Origin: CAZAQK01 sp046344715
Lineage (GTDB): Bacteria; Pseudomonadota; Alphaproteobacteria; Rickettsiales; SXRF01
Assembly (NCBI GenBank): GCA_046344715.1
Contig: JBKDKX010000019.1
Coordinates: 1-64,000, forward strand
Length of the DNA: 64,000 bases
Direction of reading: 5' to 3'
Part shown: positions 35,159 to 42,800 of the stretch, piece after piece
Layout of the letters: each line of letters starts with the position of its first letter
Position numbering within the stretch: position 1 is the stretch's first letter
Notes under the pieces: generated by a model
Database searches by the model: none
Told to the model about the DNA's origin: nothing
What the model saw: only the letters and a program-made list of their open reading frames with translations
Position numbers and translations under genes: made by a program

Positions 35159-35221
35159 ATGATCAATATCATTGAACTCGTAAAAATCATTTTCATGGAT
35201 ATATCCGACTCTCAGGGATAG
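35159..35221 (+). CDS. Possible 20-aa peptide ORF
   Basis: ATG at 35159 with a good ribosome site (ggggagg) 8 bp upstream and TAG at 35219-35221, encoding MINIIELVKIIFMDISDSQG, a hydrophobic helix with an acidic end. It lies alone in the 275-bp gap between paralogues A and B, just before a palindromic element. It could be a small membrane peptide, a leader peptide for paralogue B or chance. Confidence 0.25.
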   Translation: MINIIELVKIIFMDISDSQG

Positions 35222-35228
35222 TTAGATG

Positions 35229-35253
35229 TCATACCGGCGCAGGCCGGTATCCA
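35229..35253. repeat. Single-hairpin palindromic element
   Basis: A 25-bp hairpin sequence built on accggcgcaggccggt, identical to the left arm at 38113-38137 and to the inverse of the right arm at 38226-38250. It is followed by a T-rich run (35254-35263), so it could also terminate transcription rightwards. Confidence 0.7.
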
Positions 35254-35375
35254 TTTTTTTTTAATATAAAACAACTGCTTGCGGTTGCGTATCACTTGTC
35301 ATTATTCTTTAACATTCGTTTACGCTTCAGTGTGTTACCATACTACCTGATAAATATCATTCAGGTGAGAAGTGT

Positions 35376-36218
35376 GTGGCATTACGAGTTGATACAGATT
35401 CAACAGTAATATTGGATAAAGCGGTCATGGCACTGCTTAGCCAGCAAGTATTGCCTTATTCCAAGTGGGATGAATTAAAAGGCGCGCGTGATGTGCGGCA
35501 TCACAATTATGCGGATAAAGCAAAGCGCAAAAAAGACCTCAAGAATACTGACGAGCTTGCGGTAGACCCACACCTGCTATTTCCTGACGATAACAAGCCT
35601 GAGCGCATTTTGTATATTGACACACGTGCCCCACAGATTGCTGCAAGCAATGCCTACACATCGGTTGTAGAGACGAAACCTTCCTTAAATGCATTGGGAA
35701 CGAGCAATGAGGTTTTAAGCAGCGGTTTGCGCGAGCAATATGGCTTGCCGCATCAGGATTTTACGGTGCTGTACCTGATGGCAGATAATAAGAATTTCAA
35801 GGGCTATAACCCCGTAACAGGCGAAGGGCAGCAGCGTGAAGACAGGGAAGCGAGTTACCTTACCGTAGTACTTACCGCAGGCGCGCACAAAAGATTAGCC
35901 GTAGCATTACTCAAACGCATGGCAGATCCTGCCAAGGGTTCGGCGATGTTTGGTGTGGATGGGGAAAAATACCATCAGGATTTTATTGATAATGGCGAGC
36001 GCAGCGGCCAGAAAGCAATTGTGGATAATATCATCCGGCATGCTGGGTTTACACAGTCTGATAAGCCATTGCTGGATGAAGTGGTAGAAACCGCAGCGGC
36101 GCATGGCAGCAATGAGTTTGGGCTGTATATCAAATTAAAAGCCAGAGTGCTGTCACCGGCAGAAACCAGCCATATCAGTCAGCTTTCCGGCAGGCCTGTT
36201 ACACAACGAATGAGATAA
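35376..36218 (+). CDS. Unrecognised protein, paralogue B of a three-gene tandem family
   Basis: A 280-aa soluble protein with a GTG start (35376) behind a caggtgagaag ribosome site. It has a basic segment near residues 40-58 (DKAKRKKDLK) and the family core: LREQYGLPHQDFTVLYLM, then LTVVLTAGAHKRLAVALLKR, and a C-terminal helix GSNEFGLYIKLKAR. The first block matches LKDRYGLAARDDYAVYHV in paralogue C, and the second matches both paralogues. No catalytic motif is recognisable. A ttaacattcgtttacg motif 60 bp upstream resembles the one before paralogue A, suggesting a shared promoter or regulator. Confidence 0.65.
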   Translation: MALRVDTDSTVILDKAVMALLSQQVLPYSKWDELKGARDVRHHNYADKAKRKKDLKNTDELAVDPHLLFPDDNKPERILYIDTRAPQIAASNAYTSVVETKPSLNALGTSNEVLSSGLREQYGLPHQDFTVLYLMADNKNFKGYNPVTGEGQQREDREASYLTVVLTAGAHKRLAVALLKRMADPAKGSAMFGVDGEKYHQDFIDNGERSGQKAIVDNIIRHAGFTQSDKPLLDEVVETAAAHGSNEFGLYIKLKARVLSPAETSHISQLSGRPVTQRMR

Positions 36219-36220
36219 AC

Positions 36221-36346
36221 ATGGATCGCTACACCGATGAACAGAAACAAGTGCTGGATGCCATTTTGCAGCCAACGGTTACAAAATCTGATGCGGTTAA
36301 ACGTGGCCGCACCAGCGCTTCTCGTGGTAACAGCTTAATTACCTAA
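36221..36346 (+). CDS. Small hypothetical protein (41 aa) between paralogues B and C
   Basis: ATG 36221 to TAA 36346, starting 2 bp after the stop of paralogue B and ending 7 bp before paralogue C, so it fills the gap as in an operon. The peptide begins MDRYTDEQKQVLDAILQPTV, is soluble, with an acidic helix then a basic Ser/Arg-rich end. No homology recognised. Tight packing is the main support. Confidence 0.45.
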   Translation: MDRYTDEQKQVLDAILQPTVTKSDAVKRGRTSASRGNSLIT

Positions 36347-36353
36347 TAGCGTT

Positions 36354-37154
36354 ATGTTCCCCGCCGCCGATAAACCGTTTCCGATATTAGATCGCATTGT
36401 GCTGAACCATATCTGTGGTGGCAGCAAGCCGCTTGATTGCACACAGGCGCAGTGGGTGCTGACGCATTCGGATGATACGGTATTCCAGCATCAACGTATT
36501 CATTACACAGGCGGCGTGCGTACGCAAACACATAAGATAACATTACCGCCGGATGGTGTGCTGACTAATCCCGATAAATATATCATGGTGCATGTGCCGC
36601 ATAAATCAGAAGATGTTGCACCGCTTGCAGGCTTAAACGTACAACCCGGTTATGTGCTGGATGATCAGCTGAAAGATAGATATGGGCTTGCCGCACGAGA
36701 TGATTACGCCGTGTACCACGTGCGCCACCCCAAAAGTAAAATGGGAATAGTGCTGCAGCTTTTTTCATCGGCCATGCCGCCAGATGAATATACCATAGTG
36801 GTGAGCCGCAGTGCGTATAAGCGGCTTGCGGTTACGCTTCTTGAAAAGCTGGCCAACCTAAATCAGGCAAAAGAAATTTTCAGCGCTCCAAGTGCAGCGT
36901 CGCTTAAGCAGGATTATAAAAATCCGCAAAGTGCAGCAGTGGCAAAAATAAGGGCAGTGGTTGAAAATGCCAATCTTGATCAGGCAGAGTTAGTTGCGAT
37001 TATTGATCGTGCCGTTATCAATGAACAATACGAATTCGCTGCTGCCATGCGAGAGATTGCTGCGGATTTATTCCCCGAAGCAGGTTTTAAGCACCGCGCT
37101 GCTATTGAGTTGGAAAATAAACAGAAGGGTATAGGTGGGCATTCGCCAGCTTAA
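36354..37154 (+). CDS. Unrecognised protein, paralogue C of a three-gene tandem family
   Basis: A 266-aa soluble protein. It shares with paralogue B the blocks LKDRYGLAARDDYAVYHV, YTIVVSRSAYKRLAVTLLEK and the C-terminal helix EQYEFAAAMREIAADL; the conserved pattern is a short strand, Ala/Ser-Tyr-Lys-Arg-Leu-Ala-Val and a long helix. The N-terminal third differs between the three proteins. Its end overlaps the end of the convergent DUF2061 gene by 4 bp. Function unknown. Confidence 0.65.
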   Translation: MFPAADKPFPILDRIVLNHICGGSKPLDCTQAQWVLTHSDDTVFQHQRIHYTGGVRTQTHKITLPPDGVLTNPDKYIMVHVPHKSEDVAPLAGLNVQPGYVLDDQLKDRYGLAARDDYAVYHVRHPKSKMGIVLQLFSSAMPPDEYTIVVSRSAYKRLAVTLLEKLANLNQAKEIFSAPSAASLKQDYKNPQSAAVAKIRAVVENANLDQAELVAIIDRAVINEQYEFAAAMREIAADLFPEAGFKHRAAIELENKQKGIGGHSPA

Positions 37155-37390
37155 TACGCCAGCCCACCATCCATAAATTTGCGTTTATGGGTTTCCTTGG
37201 CCTTATTCCAGCCGCGTTCATGCAGGTTAAAAAACACCGTCTGCACCAGCGGTTCAATAATGCCGATGGAAAGGGCAATCGCCCAGCTGCCCGTAAGCAA
37301 AAAGGCCACCGCAATGGCCACCGTAAAGTGCATGAGGCAATAGGTTACAGTCTTGGCCAGCGTTTCATGCTTAAATATCAATATGCTCAT
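37151..37390 (-). CDS. DUF2061 family small membrane protein
   Basis: A 79-aa protein from ATG 37390 with two membrane helices (LMHFTVAIAVAFLLTGSWAIAL and IGIIEPLVQTVFFNL) and the family ending FFNLHERGWNKAK. KTVTYCLMHF at the start and the E-P-L-x-Q-T-V-F-F motif match DUF2061. The family is widespread with no known function. The open frame extends upstream, but homology starts at this ATG. Confidence 0.75.
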   Translation of the reverse strand: MSILIFKHETLAKTVTYCLMHFTVAIAVAFLLTGSWAIALSIGIIEPLVQTVFFNLHERGWNKAKETHKRKFMDGGLAY

Positions 37391-37516
37391 ATGTACCTTC
37401 CTGCCTTTATTATACAGCAAATGCGAATCAATTGCAACTAAACAGCGCGCTAAAACGCTAATTGTCACAGAATTGTCATACACTTCTTGAATAAATGGCC
37501 TAAAATCAGTTAAATA

Positions 37517-37533
37517 CACAGGCGTAACCTGTG
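37517..37533. promoter_or_regulatory. Short perfect inverted repeat before the 37545 gene
   Basis: cacagg-cgtaa-cctgtg, 6-bp arms, 12 bp before the GTG start. The position suits an operator or a 5'-UTR hairpin; no evidence beyond symmetry and location. Confidence 0.3.
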
Positions 37534-37544
37534 GAGATTTCTTT

Positions 37545-38090
37545 GTGAGCAGAAATATGCAGCCGTCTAAAGACCATACAGTCGAAGAGCTTGAGCAGAA
37601 ATATCAAACGATTACCACGTTGTTTGATAGCGCTGAAGAGCTGGTGATGACGGTTGAAAGCCCACTGGTGAAAGATCCGGAAGCGCAACTCAATGCTGTT
37701 GAGCCACTCATCAACGAAATGAGCGATGCTGCCGATGTGCTCACCGAAGAATTTGTACTTATCGCGGAAAGCCAGAAGAAAAAGATACAGTCTCGCGCTA
37801 ATAAAAAGCGTGTGGAAGCGGCTCTTCGCAAGCTCTATGTTGCAATACATGACTATGAAGCACGTGTGAGCAACAGTGCCAAAAAAGCCCACGGCGCAAT
37901 TATGAATATCGCCGACCCCATTGTGACAAAAATCAAACGTCAGGTAGAAGAGGTGGTGATTATCTTCCTCGAGTTCATGCAGCTTTCCCTGCACAGCCTT
38001 ATGACTGCGGCCGACCTCGATGCACTGCGTGTGCGTGATGCCCGCGTGGCGCTCATGATGCATCAGCACGCCCTCAGTCAACAGCAGTAA
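37545..38090 (+). CDS. Unrecognised helical protein
   Basis: A 181-aa protein, GTG start at 37545 (an ATG at 37557 is the alternative). Predicted almost wholly alpha-helical with heptad-like regions (VEELEQKYQTITTLFDSAEELV; ESQKKKIQSRANKKRVEAAL), hydrophilic except one moderately hydrophobic segment VVIIFLEFMQLSLHSLM. It ends in a Gln/His-rich tail. No motif recognised. It stands alone between the DUF2061 gene and a large repeat; a structural or phasin-like role is possible but unsupported. Confidence 0.55.
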   Translation: MSRNMQPSKDHTVEELEQKYQTITTLFDSAEELVMTVESPLVKDPEAQLNAVEPLINEMSDAADVLTEEFVLIAESQKKKIQSRANKKRVEAALRKLYVAIHDYEARVSNSAKKAHGAIMNIADPIVTKIKRQVEEVVIIFLEFMQLSLHSLMTAADLDALRVRDARVALMMHQHALSQQQ

Positions 38091-38112
38091 TAGCATCTGG
38101 TGCCAGTGGTTG

Positions 38113-38250
38113 TCATACCGGCGCAGGCCGGTATCCACGTTTATCAACAGGTTCTGTAGAAATTATCGCAGCTTGTCGGTTCAACAACATTCTACCATTC
38201 CAACACCACAATGTTCTGGCAGGCATGGATACCGGCCTGCGCCGGTATGA
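38113..38250. repeat. Composite palindromic element with 25-bp perfect inverted ends
   Basis: 38113-38137 and 38226-38250 are exact reverse complements (core accggcgcaggccggt), and each arm is itself a hairpin. The 88 bp between are AT-rich with no ORF. The same 25 bp occur at 35229-35253. The element takes up most of the 282-bp gap before the chemoreceptor gene; the last 120 bp hold a plausible -10 box (tatagt near 38327) and the taggag ribosome site. Confidence 0.85.
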
Positions 38251-38372
38251 AAAGCCTAAAAAAACCCAAAAATCTCCCTTAACCAAAAATTAAATCAATC
38301 GGCGTAAGAATTAGGCATGAATCTTGTATAGTTCATTATGAATCATCGTAACATCCAGCCTTAGGAGCATTT

Positions 38373-40526
38373 ATGGCCTTCACTATGCGTCTTTCCAAGA
38401 AAATTCCTTTTGCCATCATCGCAGGCACGCTGATTACAAGTACTGCATTGACTGCCGTGTCACTTCATGAAATGGCCAAGGAGTCTGAACATGAAATCAG
38501 CGATATGATGAGCAATCAGCTTATCTTTAAGGCAAATGCATTTGAAGCGTATCTTGAGGCTATTGTCGGACATTTACATGCCATTGCCGATAATCCATAT
38601 ATTGTTGATGCTGCAAAAGAGTTTACTGCTGCTTACGCGGAATTGGGTGGTGACCAGGTAACCTATTTGCAGAATTTATATATTACGCAAAATCCAAACG
38701 AAGCGGGTAAAAAACATCTGCTGGATGCGGCGTCAGACGGCACAAACTACAGCGCAATGCATGCAAAATATCACCCATATCTGCGCGAGTTTCTGGAAGA
38801 AAATGGCTATTACGACATTTTTATTGTAGATACAAATGGTAACGTTGTTTACACGGTGTTCAAAGAGCTGGATTACGCAACCAACCTGAACTCCGGCCAG
38901 TGGAAAGATACCGATCTTGCCAAATTATATACCGCGATTATGGCACAGAAAGATGCAGAGGAAGTATCCTTCGTAGACTTCAAACCATATGCGCCAAGTG
39001 CCAATGTACCGGCTAGCTTTATTGGGCGGCCAATTGAAGCAGAAGAAGGAAAATATGTAGGCGCGCTGATTTACCAGATGCCTATTGATAGAATAAACAA
39101 AATACTTTCAGATGAAACAGGTCTGGGTAAAACCGGCAAGGTAACCATAGTGGGGGCAGATTTCCTGGCGCGTAATGATGTACGCTTTGCCAAAGAATCC
39201 ACGATTCTTAAACTGAAAATGGAAACTTCAGAAGTAAATGAAGCATTAGCCGGTAAAAGTGGCTTGAATTTAGATGCGGTTGACGCGGCTGGAGTTCCGG
39301 TTATTAGCACATATAAAGGCATCAACTTCAAGGGTGCTAATTACGCCTTGGTTATGGAAAAGAACCATGATGAAGTGTTCGCTGGTGTAACAGAATCTCG
39401 TAATGAAATGCTGATGTTTACCCTCATCATCAATGCGGTGCTAGGCATTCTTGCATGGTTTTTTGCCCGTACCATTAGCAGTCCCATCAGTCGCATTACC
39501 AAAGCAATGGATGTGATTGCTCAGGGCAACTTCCAAACTGAAGTGCCATCACTCGGCCGCAAAGATGAAATTGGTGAAATGGCGCAGGCTCTGCAGGTAT
39601 TCAAAGAAAATGGTATGCAGATGGAACAAATGCGTAAACAACAGGAAGAAGCTGAAATCCGCGGTAAAGTGGAGAAGAAAGAGCTAATGCAGAAAATGGC
39701 CTCTGACTTCGAGCGCGATGTTAAAGGCATTGTAAATATCGTGGCTGCTGCGGCTACCGAGCTTTCTCAGACTGCGCAAGGCCTGTCGGATAACGTGGCA
39801 AACAGCGCAAAACTGGCGCAAGGTGCATCGAATACGGCTAACCAGACCACTTCTAACGTGCAGACAGTAGCGGCAGCGGCAGAGGAACTTTCCGCATCCG
39901 TGCGTGAGATTTCCAGCCAGTTGCAGAAAACGAATGCCATGGTGCAGAACTCTTCTGAAAAAGCACAAGGTGCAGATAAGTTGGCGCATGCACTTAACGC
40001 TGCAACCACAAAAGTGGATGAAGTGGTGGGCATGATTTCAAACATCTCCGGCCAGATTAACTTGCTGGCACTCAACGCCACCATTGAATCTGCGCGTGCA
40101 GGTGAGGCGGGTAAGGGGTTTGCGGTGGTAGCAAGCGAGGTCAAAAATCTGGCTACCCAGACTGATAAATCCATTGTTGAAGTGCAGGGAGTTATTGAAG
40201 AAATGCGCTCTGCGGCAACATCCATCACTGCGGCTCTCACAGATATTCGTGGTTCCGTAAATGACATTACCGGCGCGGCATCCAGTGTGGCGTCTTCGGT
40301 GGAGGAACAATCAGCGGTAACCAATGAGATTGCACGCAATATGCAAACAGCATCGCAGGGCACGGAAAATATCAGCCGTGATCTGGGCAATGTAAGCACT
40401 GCGTCTAATCAGGCGGGTGCTGCTGCAGGCCAGATGTTACAAGCTTCGCAGGAGCTTTCACGTCAGGCAGAAAGCCTCAATTCGCAGGTGGATGCGTTTA
40501 TCAGTAAAATTCGCAATGCTGCTTAA
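38373..40526 (+). CDS. Methyl-accepting chemotaxis protein
   Basis: Transmembrane chemoreceptor of 717 aa. TM1 at about 13-30 (FAIIAGTLITSTALTAVSL), a Cache-like periplasmic sensor to about residue 345, TM2 near 350-368 (FTLIINAVLGILAWFFA), HAMP domain (ISSPISRITKAMDVIAQGNF) and a long coiled-coil signalling domain with the hairpin tip INLLALNATIESARAGEAG. There is no C-terminal CheR/CheB-binding pentapeptide. It implies a chemotactic, motile cell; no other che genes are in the window. A strong terminator follows. Confidence 0.93.
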   Translation: MAFTMRLSKKIPFAIIAGTLITSTALTAVSLHEMAKESEHEISDMMSNQLIFKANAFEAYLEAIVGHLHAIADNPYIVDAAKEFTAAYAELGGDQVTYLQNLYITQNPNEAGKKHLLDAASDGTNYSAMHAKYHPYLREFLEENGYYDIFIVDTNGNVVYTVFKELDYATNLNSGQWKDTDLAKLYTAIMAQKDAEEVSFVDFKPYAPSANVPASFIGRPIEAEEGKYVGALIYQMPIDRINKILSDETGLGKTGKVTIVGADFLARNDVRFAKESTILKLKMETSEVNEALAGKSGLNLDAVDAAGVPVISTYKGINFKGANYALVMEKNHDEVFAGVTESRNEMLMFTLIINAVLGILAWFFARTISSPISRITKAMDVIAQGNFQTEVPSLGRKDEIGEMAQALQVFKENGMQMEQMRKQQEEAEIRGKVEKKELMQKMASDFERDVKGIVNIVAAAATELSQTAQGLSDNVANSAKLAQGASNTANQTTSNVQTVAAAAEELSASVREISSQLQKTNAMVQNSSEKAQGADKLAHALNAATTKVDEVVGMISNISGQINLLALNATIESARAGEAGKGFAVVASEVKNLATQTDKSIVEVQGVIEEMRSAATSITAALTDIRGSVNDITGAASSVASSVEEQSAVTNEIARNMQTASQGTENISRDLGNVSTASNQAGAAAGQMLQASQELSRQAESLNSQVDAFISKIRNAA

Positions 40527-40544
40527 TTTACAGTACTGCAAAAG

Positions 40545-40572
40545 AAAAGCCGCCCTTCGGGGCGGCTTTTTT
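40545..40572 (+). terminator. Rho-independent terminator after the chemoreceptor gene
   Basis: Stem aaagccgccc / gggcggcttt with a ttcg loop, followed by T residues, 18 bp past the stop codon. A-rich on the left side, so it may also serve the convergent sulfotransferase operon ending at 40598. Confidence 0.92.
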
Positions 40573-40597
40573 GTATGACCTTTGCACATGGCTGATG

Positions 40598-41689
40598 TCA
40601 GCTATCGTAATATCCAAACAGCGTGGCGGTTTCTTTACAAATATCCTGAATCAGGATTCTTTCTGCATCGCTCAGGTGTGAAGTATAATAATCCGGTTTT
40701 TTGATAATGCTTGCGGCATTCTGCAGCCACTGGGCTTCTCCATTGATATCGCAATGTTCTATGATATGTGCAATCGTATCCAGCGGGGAAGCGCACAGAT
40801 TCTCAAACGGAACCACAAGGCAGGCCTTGCCGAGGGCTTTGTTGGCAAGCATTTGGTTGTACATAAAGCAGTATGTCATATCCCAATATAGGGCAAAGCC
40901 GCGCACATCATCACCGCTTTCCCATGCGGTTATAATTTCTTTGATGCGCGCATCATCGCCCATATGTACAGGCTTGCGGTTTAAGCCAAACTCAAAATGT
41001 CCGGTGATAGACATATGGTTTACAATGCGGGAATCTTTTTTGCCTGCCTCCACGAACCGCCTATGCTGGCGCACCAGTGATTCCACATGGGTAACAGGGT
41101 CGCGAATGGGAATAATGAACCGCGCATCCGGAAAAACGCGCTGTATATAAGCCATGCGCGTAATATTGTAATTCCCCTTGCTCAGGTAACGTTGTGCTTT
41201 GCGAGTAAGCAGCAACTTGCGGATATGATCTGCATAAAATTTTTCAAAAGATGGACTGGATGTGCATTCATTCAGCACTTCTGATGCGGATGTATTATGC
41301 AGGTGCGGAAAGAACGCCATCCACAACATTTCTTCCATCGCTTCAGGACTTTCAGAGTTTACGTGAATACCATCACCATGCGCGCGTTCCTGCTTTTGTG
41401 CCGGTTTGCGCGTTGAGATGGAAAGCAGCGTATTCCACCAATAGGGCGTGAATAAGAACGGAAAATCCTGATAACGGTGGCTGGCAATGCCTTGTAGGTT
41501 GGCCAGTGTTTCCAGCAATATGGTACTGCCGCTGCGCGCAAGGCCACAGACATAAATGGGTTTGTTTACAGCAATATTTGCTAAATCATGTTTCAGCAGT
41601 GCGGTTTCAAGGTTGCCCAGTTTTATCCAGCTTTTCTGGTGATTTGCCACAAGGCTGCCGAGCCAGTGAGTGGATGCTGAAAGGTTCAT
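40598..41689 (-). CDS. Sulfotransferase family protein
   Basis: A 363-aa protein with the PAPS-binding loop IYVCGLARSGSTILLETLA near residue 45 and the 3'-phosphate motif FIIPIRDPVTHVESLVRQHRR; LVVPFENLCASPLDTI is the typical late block. It is distinct from the sulfotransferase at 5197. It overlaps the upstream membrane-protein gene by 4 bp and is last in a three-gene operon with two small membrane proteins. The substrate is unknown; the membrane partners suggest an envelope glycan or lipid. Confidence 0.85.
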   Translation of the reverse strand: MNLSASTHWLGSLVANHQKSWIKLGNLETALLKHDLANIAVNKPIYVCGLARSGSTILLETLANLQGIASHRYQDFPFLFTPYWWNTLLSISTRKPAQKQERAHGDGIHVNSESPEAMEEMLWMAFFPHLHNTSASEVLNECTSSPSFEKFYADHIRKLLLTRKAQRYLSKGNYNITRMAYIQRVFPDARFIIPIRDPVTHVESLVRQHRRFVEAGKKDSRIVNHMSITGHFEFGLNRKPVHMGDDARIKEIITAWESGDDVRGFALYWDMTYCFMYNQMLANKALGKACLVVPFENLCASPLDTIAHIIEHCDINGEAQWLQNAASIIKKPDYYTSHLSDAERILIQDICKETATLFGYYDS

Positions 41690-42387
41690 ATGATTCTGAA
41701 TCGTATTTTTATGAATAGCGAAACAACCAGCAGACTTAAGATATACCAGAATTCAAACCCACGCATCCAGTCTGGCCCAAAGCCAGTATAGTGTTTGCTT
41801 GGAAGCGCAATGTGCACGCTATCCACCTCTGTGTTGTCAGGAATCACGCCGATGGGATTAGGAAATAGGGCGGTAAGCCAGTTAGGCTTGGTGATTTCAG
41901 GAATAGGTGCAGGCAATGGTAACGTGAAAAGTATGGTTCCGGCATCATCCAGAACCGGAAGTGACGAATCCGCAGATGGCCAAAGTATGGCCTGCGTTGT
42001 GGCGCTGGGATGAAAGTTGATCGTAACAGTTTCACCCGCAGTGGGCAGGGTATAGGCATAACGCACAAACAGGCAGAACATTATCGCGATAACTGGCAGT
42101 ACGGTAATGAAGAACGCAGGAAAAATCAGAGCAATCTGCTTTAAAGACAGTCCAATATCTTTGGTAATGAGTTGCTTTAGGCTGCTGAAATCACCCTCAT
42201 GCGCTAAAAGCTGCGTGCGGGCATGTTTTTGCGCTGCTTTTAAAGCCTGCAATTTCTTTTGTGGCGAGAGCAGTTTGTACAGCGCCATGCTTAAAACTGC
42301 ACTGAACGTGCCCCATAAGATAATGCAGGCAAGGGGTGGCAGTATACTTTGCAGTGCTGCGTCAATAGCTGTAACAAAAGAGAGCAC
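41686..42387 (-). CDS. Membrane protein with helix / coiled-coil / helix N-terminal half
   Basis: A 233-aa membrane protein, GTG start at 42387. Helix 1 (PLACIILWGTFSAVLSMALY), a charged helical region of about 55 residues (LSPQKKLQALKAAQKHARTQ), helix 2 (LIFPAFFITVLPVIAIMFCLFV), an extracytoplasmic beta-rich domain and a C-terminal helix (FWYILSLLVVSLFIKI). The first half resembles the TMCO1/EMC3/DUF106 layout of the Oxa1 superfamily; this is only an architectural similarity. It is coupled to the sulfotransferase gene and follows a small membrane protein gene by 2 bp. Confidence 0.6.
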   Translation of the reverse strand: MLSFVTAIDAALQSILPPLACIILWGTFSAVLSMALYKLLSPQKKLQALKAAQKHARTQLLAHEGDFSSLKQLITKDIGLSLKQIALIFPAFFITVLPVIAIMFCLFVRYAYTLPTAGETVTINFHPSATTQAILWPSADSSLPVLDDAGTILFTLPLPAPIPEITKPNWLTALFPNPIGVIPDNTEVDSVHIALPSKHYTGFGPDWMRGFEFWYILSLLVVSLFIKIRFRII

Positions 42388-42389
42388 TG

Positions 42390-42611
42390 TTATTCAGCGG
42401 TCTTGTCGTTAGATTTTGCCTTGCGCTTCTTCAGTATCAGGCGAATGGGGTACAGAAGTACAAAAAACAGCGCGATTACAATACCCGCAACCAGCGTAAA
42501 AAACGAGCCTATCATGCTAAGGCCAGGGCCAGGGCCAATATAGGCATGCGCCTGTGAAAATATACCAGCCACAAAAAGCGTAAAAATTGCTAATTCTACA
42601 GCAGATTTCAT
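42390..42611 (-). CDS. Small membrane protein with YIGPGPG motif
   Basis: A 73-aa protein: signal-like helix ending in QAHA, then AYIGPGPGLSMIGSFF, a membrane helix (LVAGIVIALFFVLLYPIRLIL) and a basic tail RKAKSN. This small family (YIGPGxG then one helix then YPIR) is often found near sulfotransferase or phosphodiesterase genes. First gene of the minus-strand operon with the 41686 and 40598 genes. Function unknown. Confidence 0.65.
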   Translation of the reverse strand: MKSAVELAIFTLFVAGIFSQAHAYIGPGPGLSMIGSFFTLVAGIVIALFFVLLYPIRLILKKRKAKSNDKTAE

Positions 42612-42643
42612 ATGTATATTGCCCCAACATATAAATTATTCAG

Positions 42644-42706
42644 TGGCGTGTCGTACTAGACACGCTGCGAACAGACCATTATCAGGAAATCATCGTCCTG
42701 TCATCT
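42644..42706. repeat. Dispersed repeat, copy 1
   Basis: About 63 bp similar to 45938-46000 (roughly four of five bases identical): tggcgtg, then gacacgctg, accattatca and ctgtcatc blocks in the same order. In this copy gcgtgtc-gtacta-gacacgc forms a perfect 7-bp stem. It lies between the divergent 42611 and 42801 starts. Confidence 0.6.
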
Positions 42707-42800
42707 TCGGTACGATACCTGGGTCAATATAAATATTCAGCATTGTCATCCTTTGCTATATAGCTTCATCATAAATATTAATTGTAGACTTTATAGCACT

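Noticed and set aside
35159..36346. Toxin-antitoxin system
   Set aside because: The small ORFs have no resemblance to known toxins or antitoxins and their neighbours show no RelE, MazF, HipA or HTH motif.
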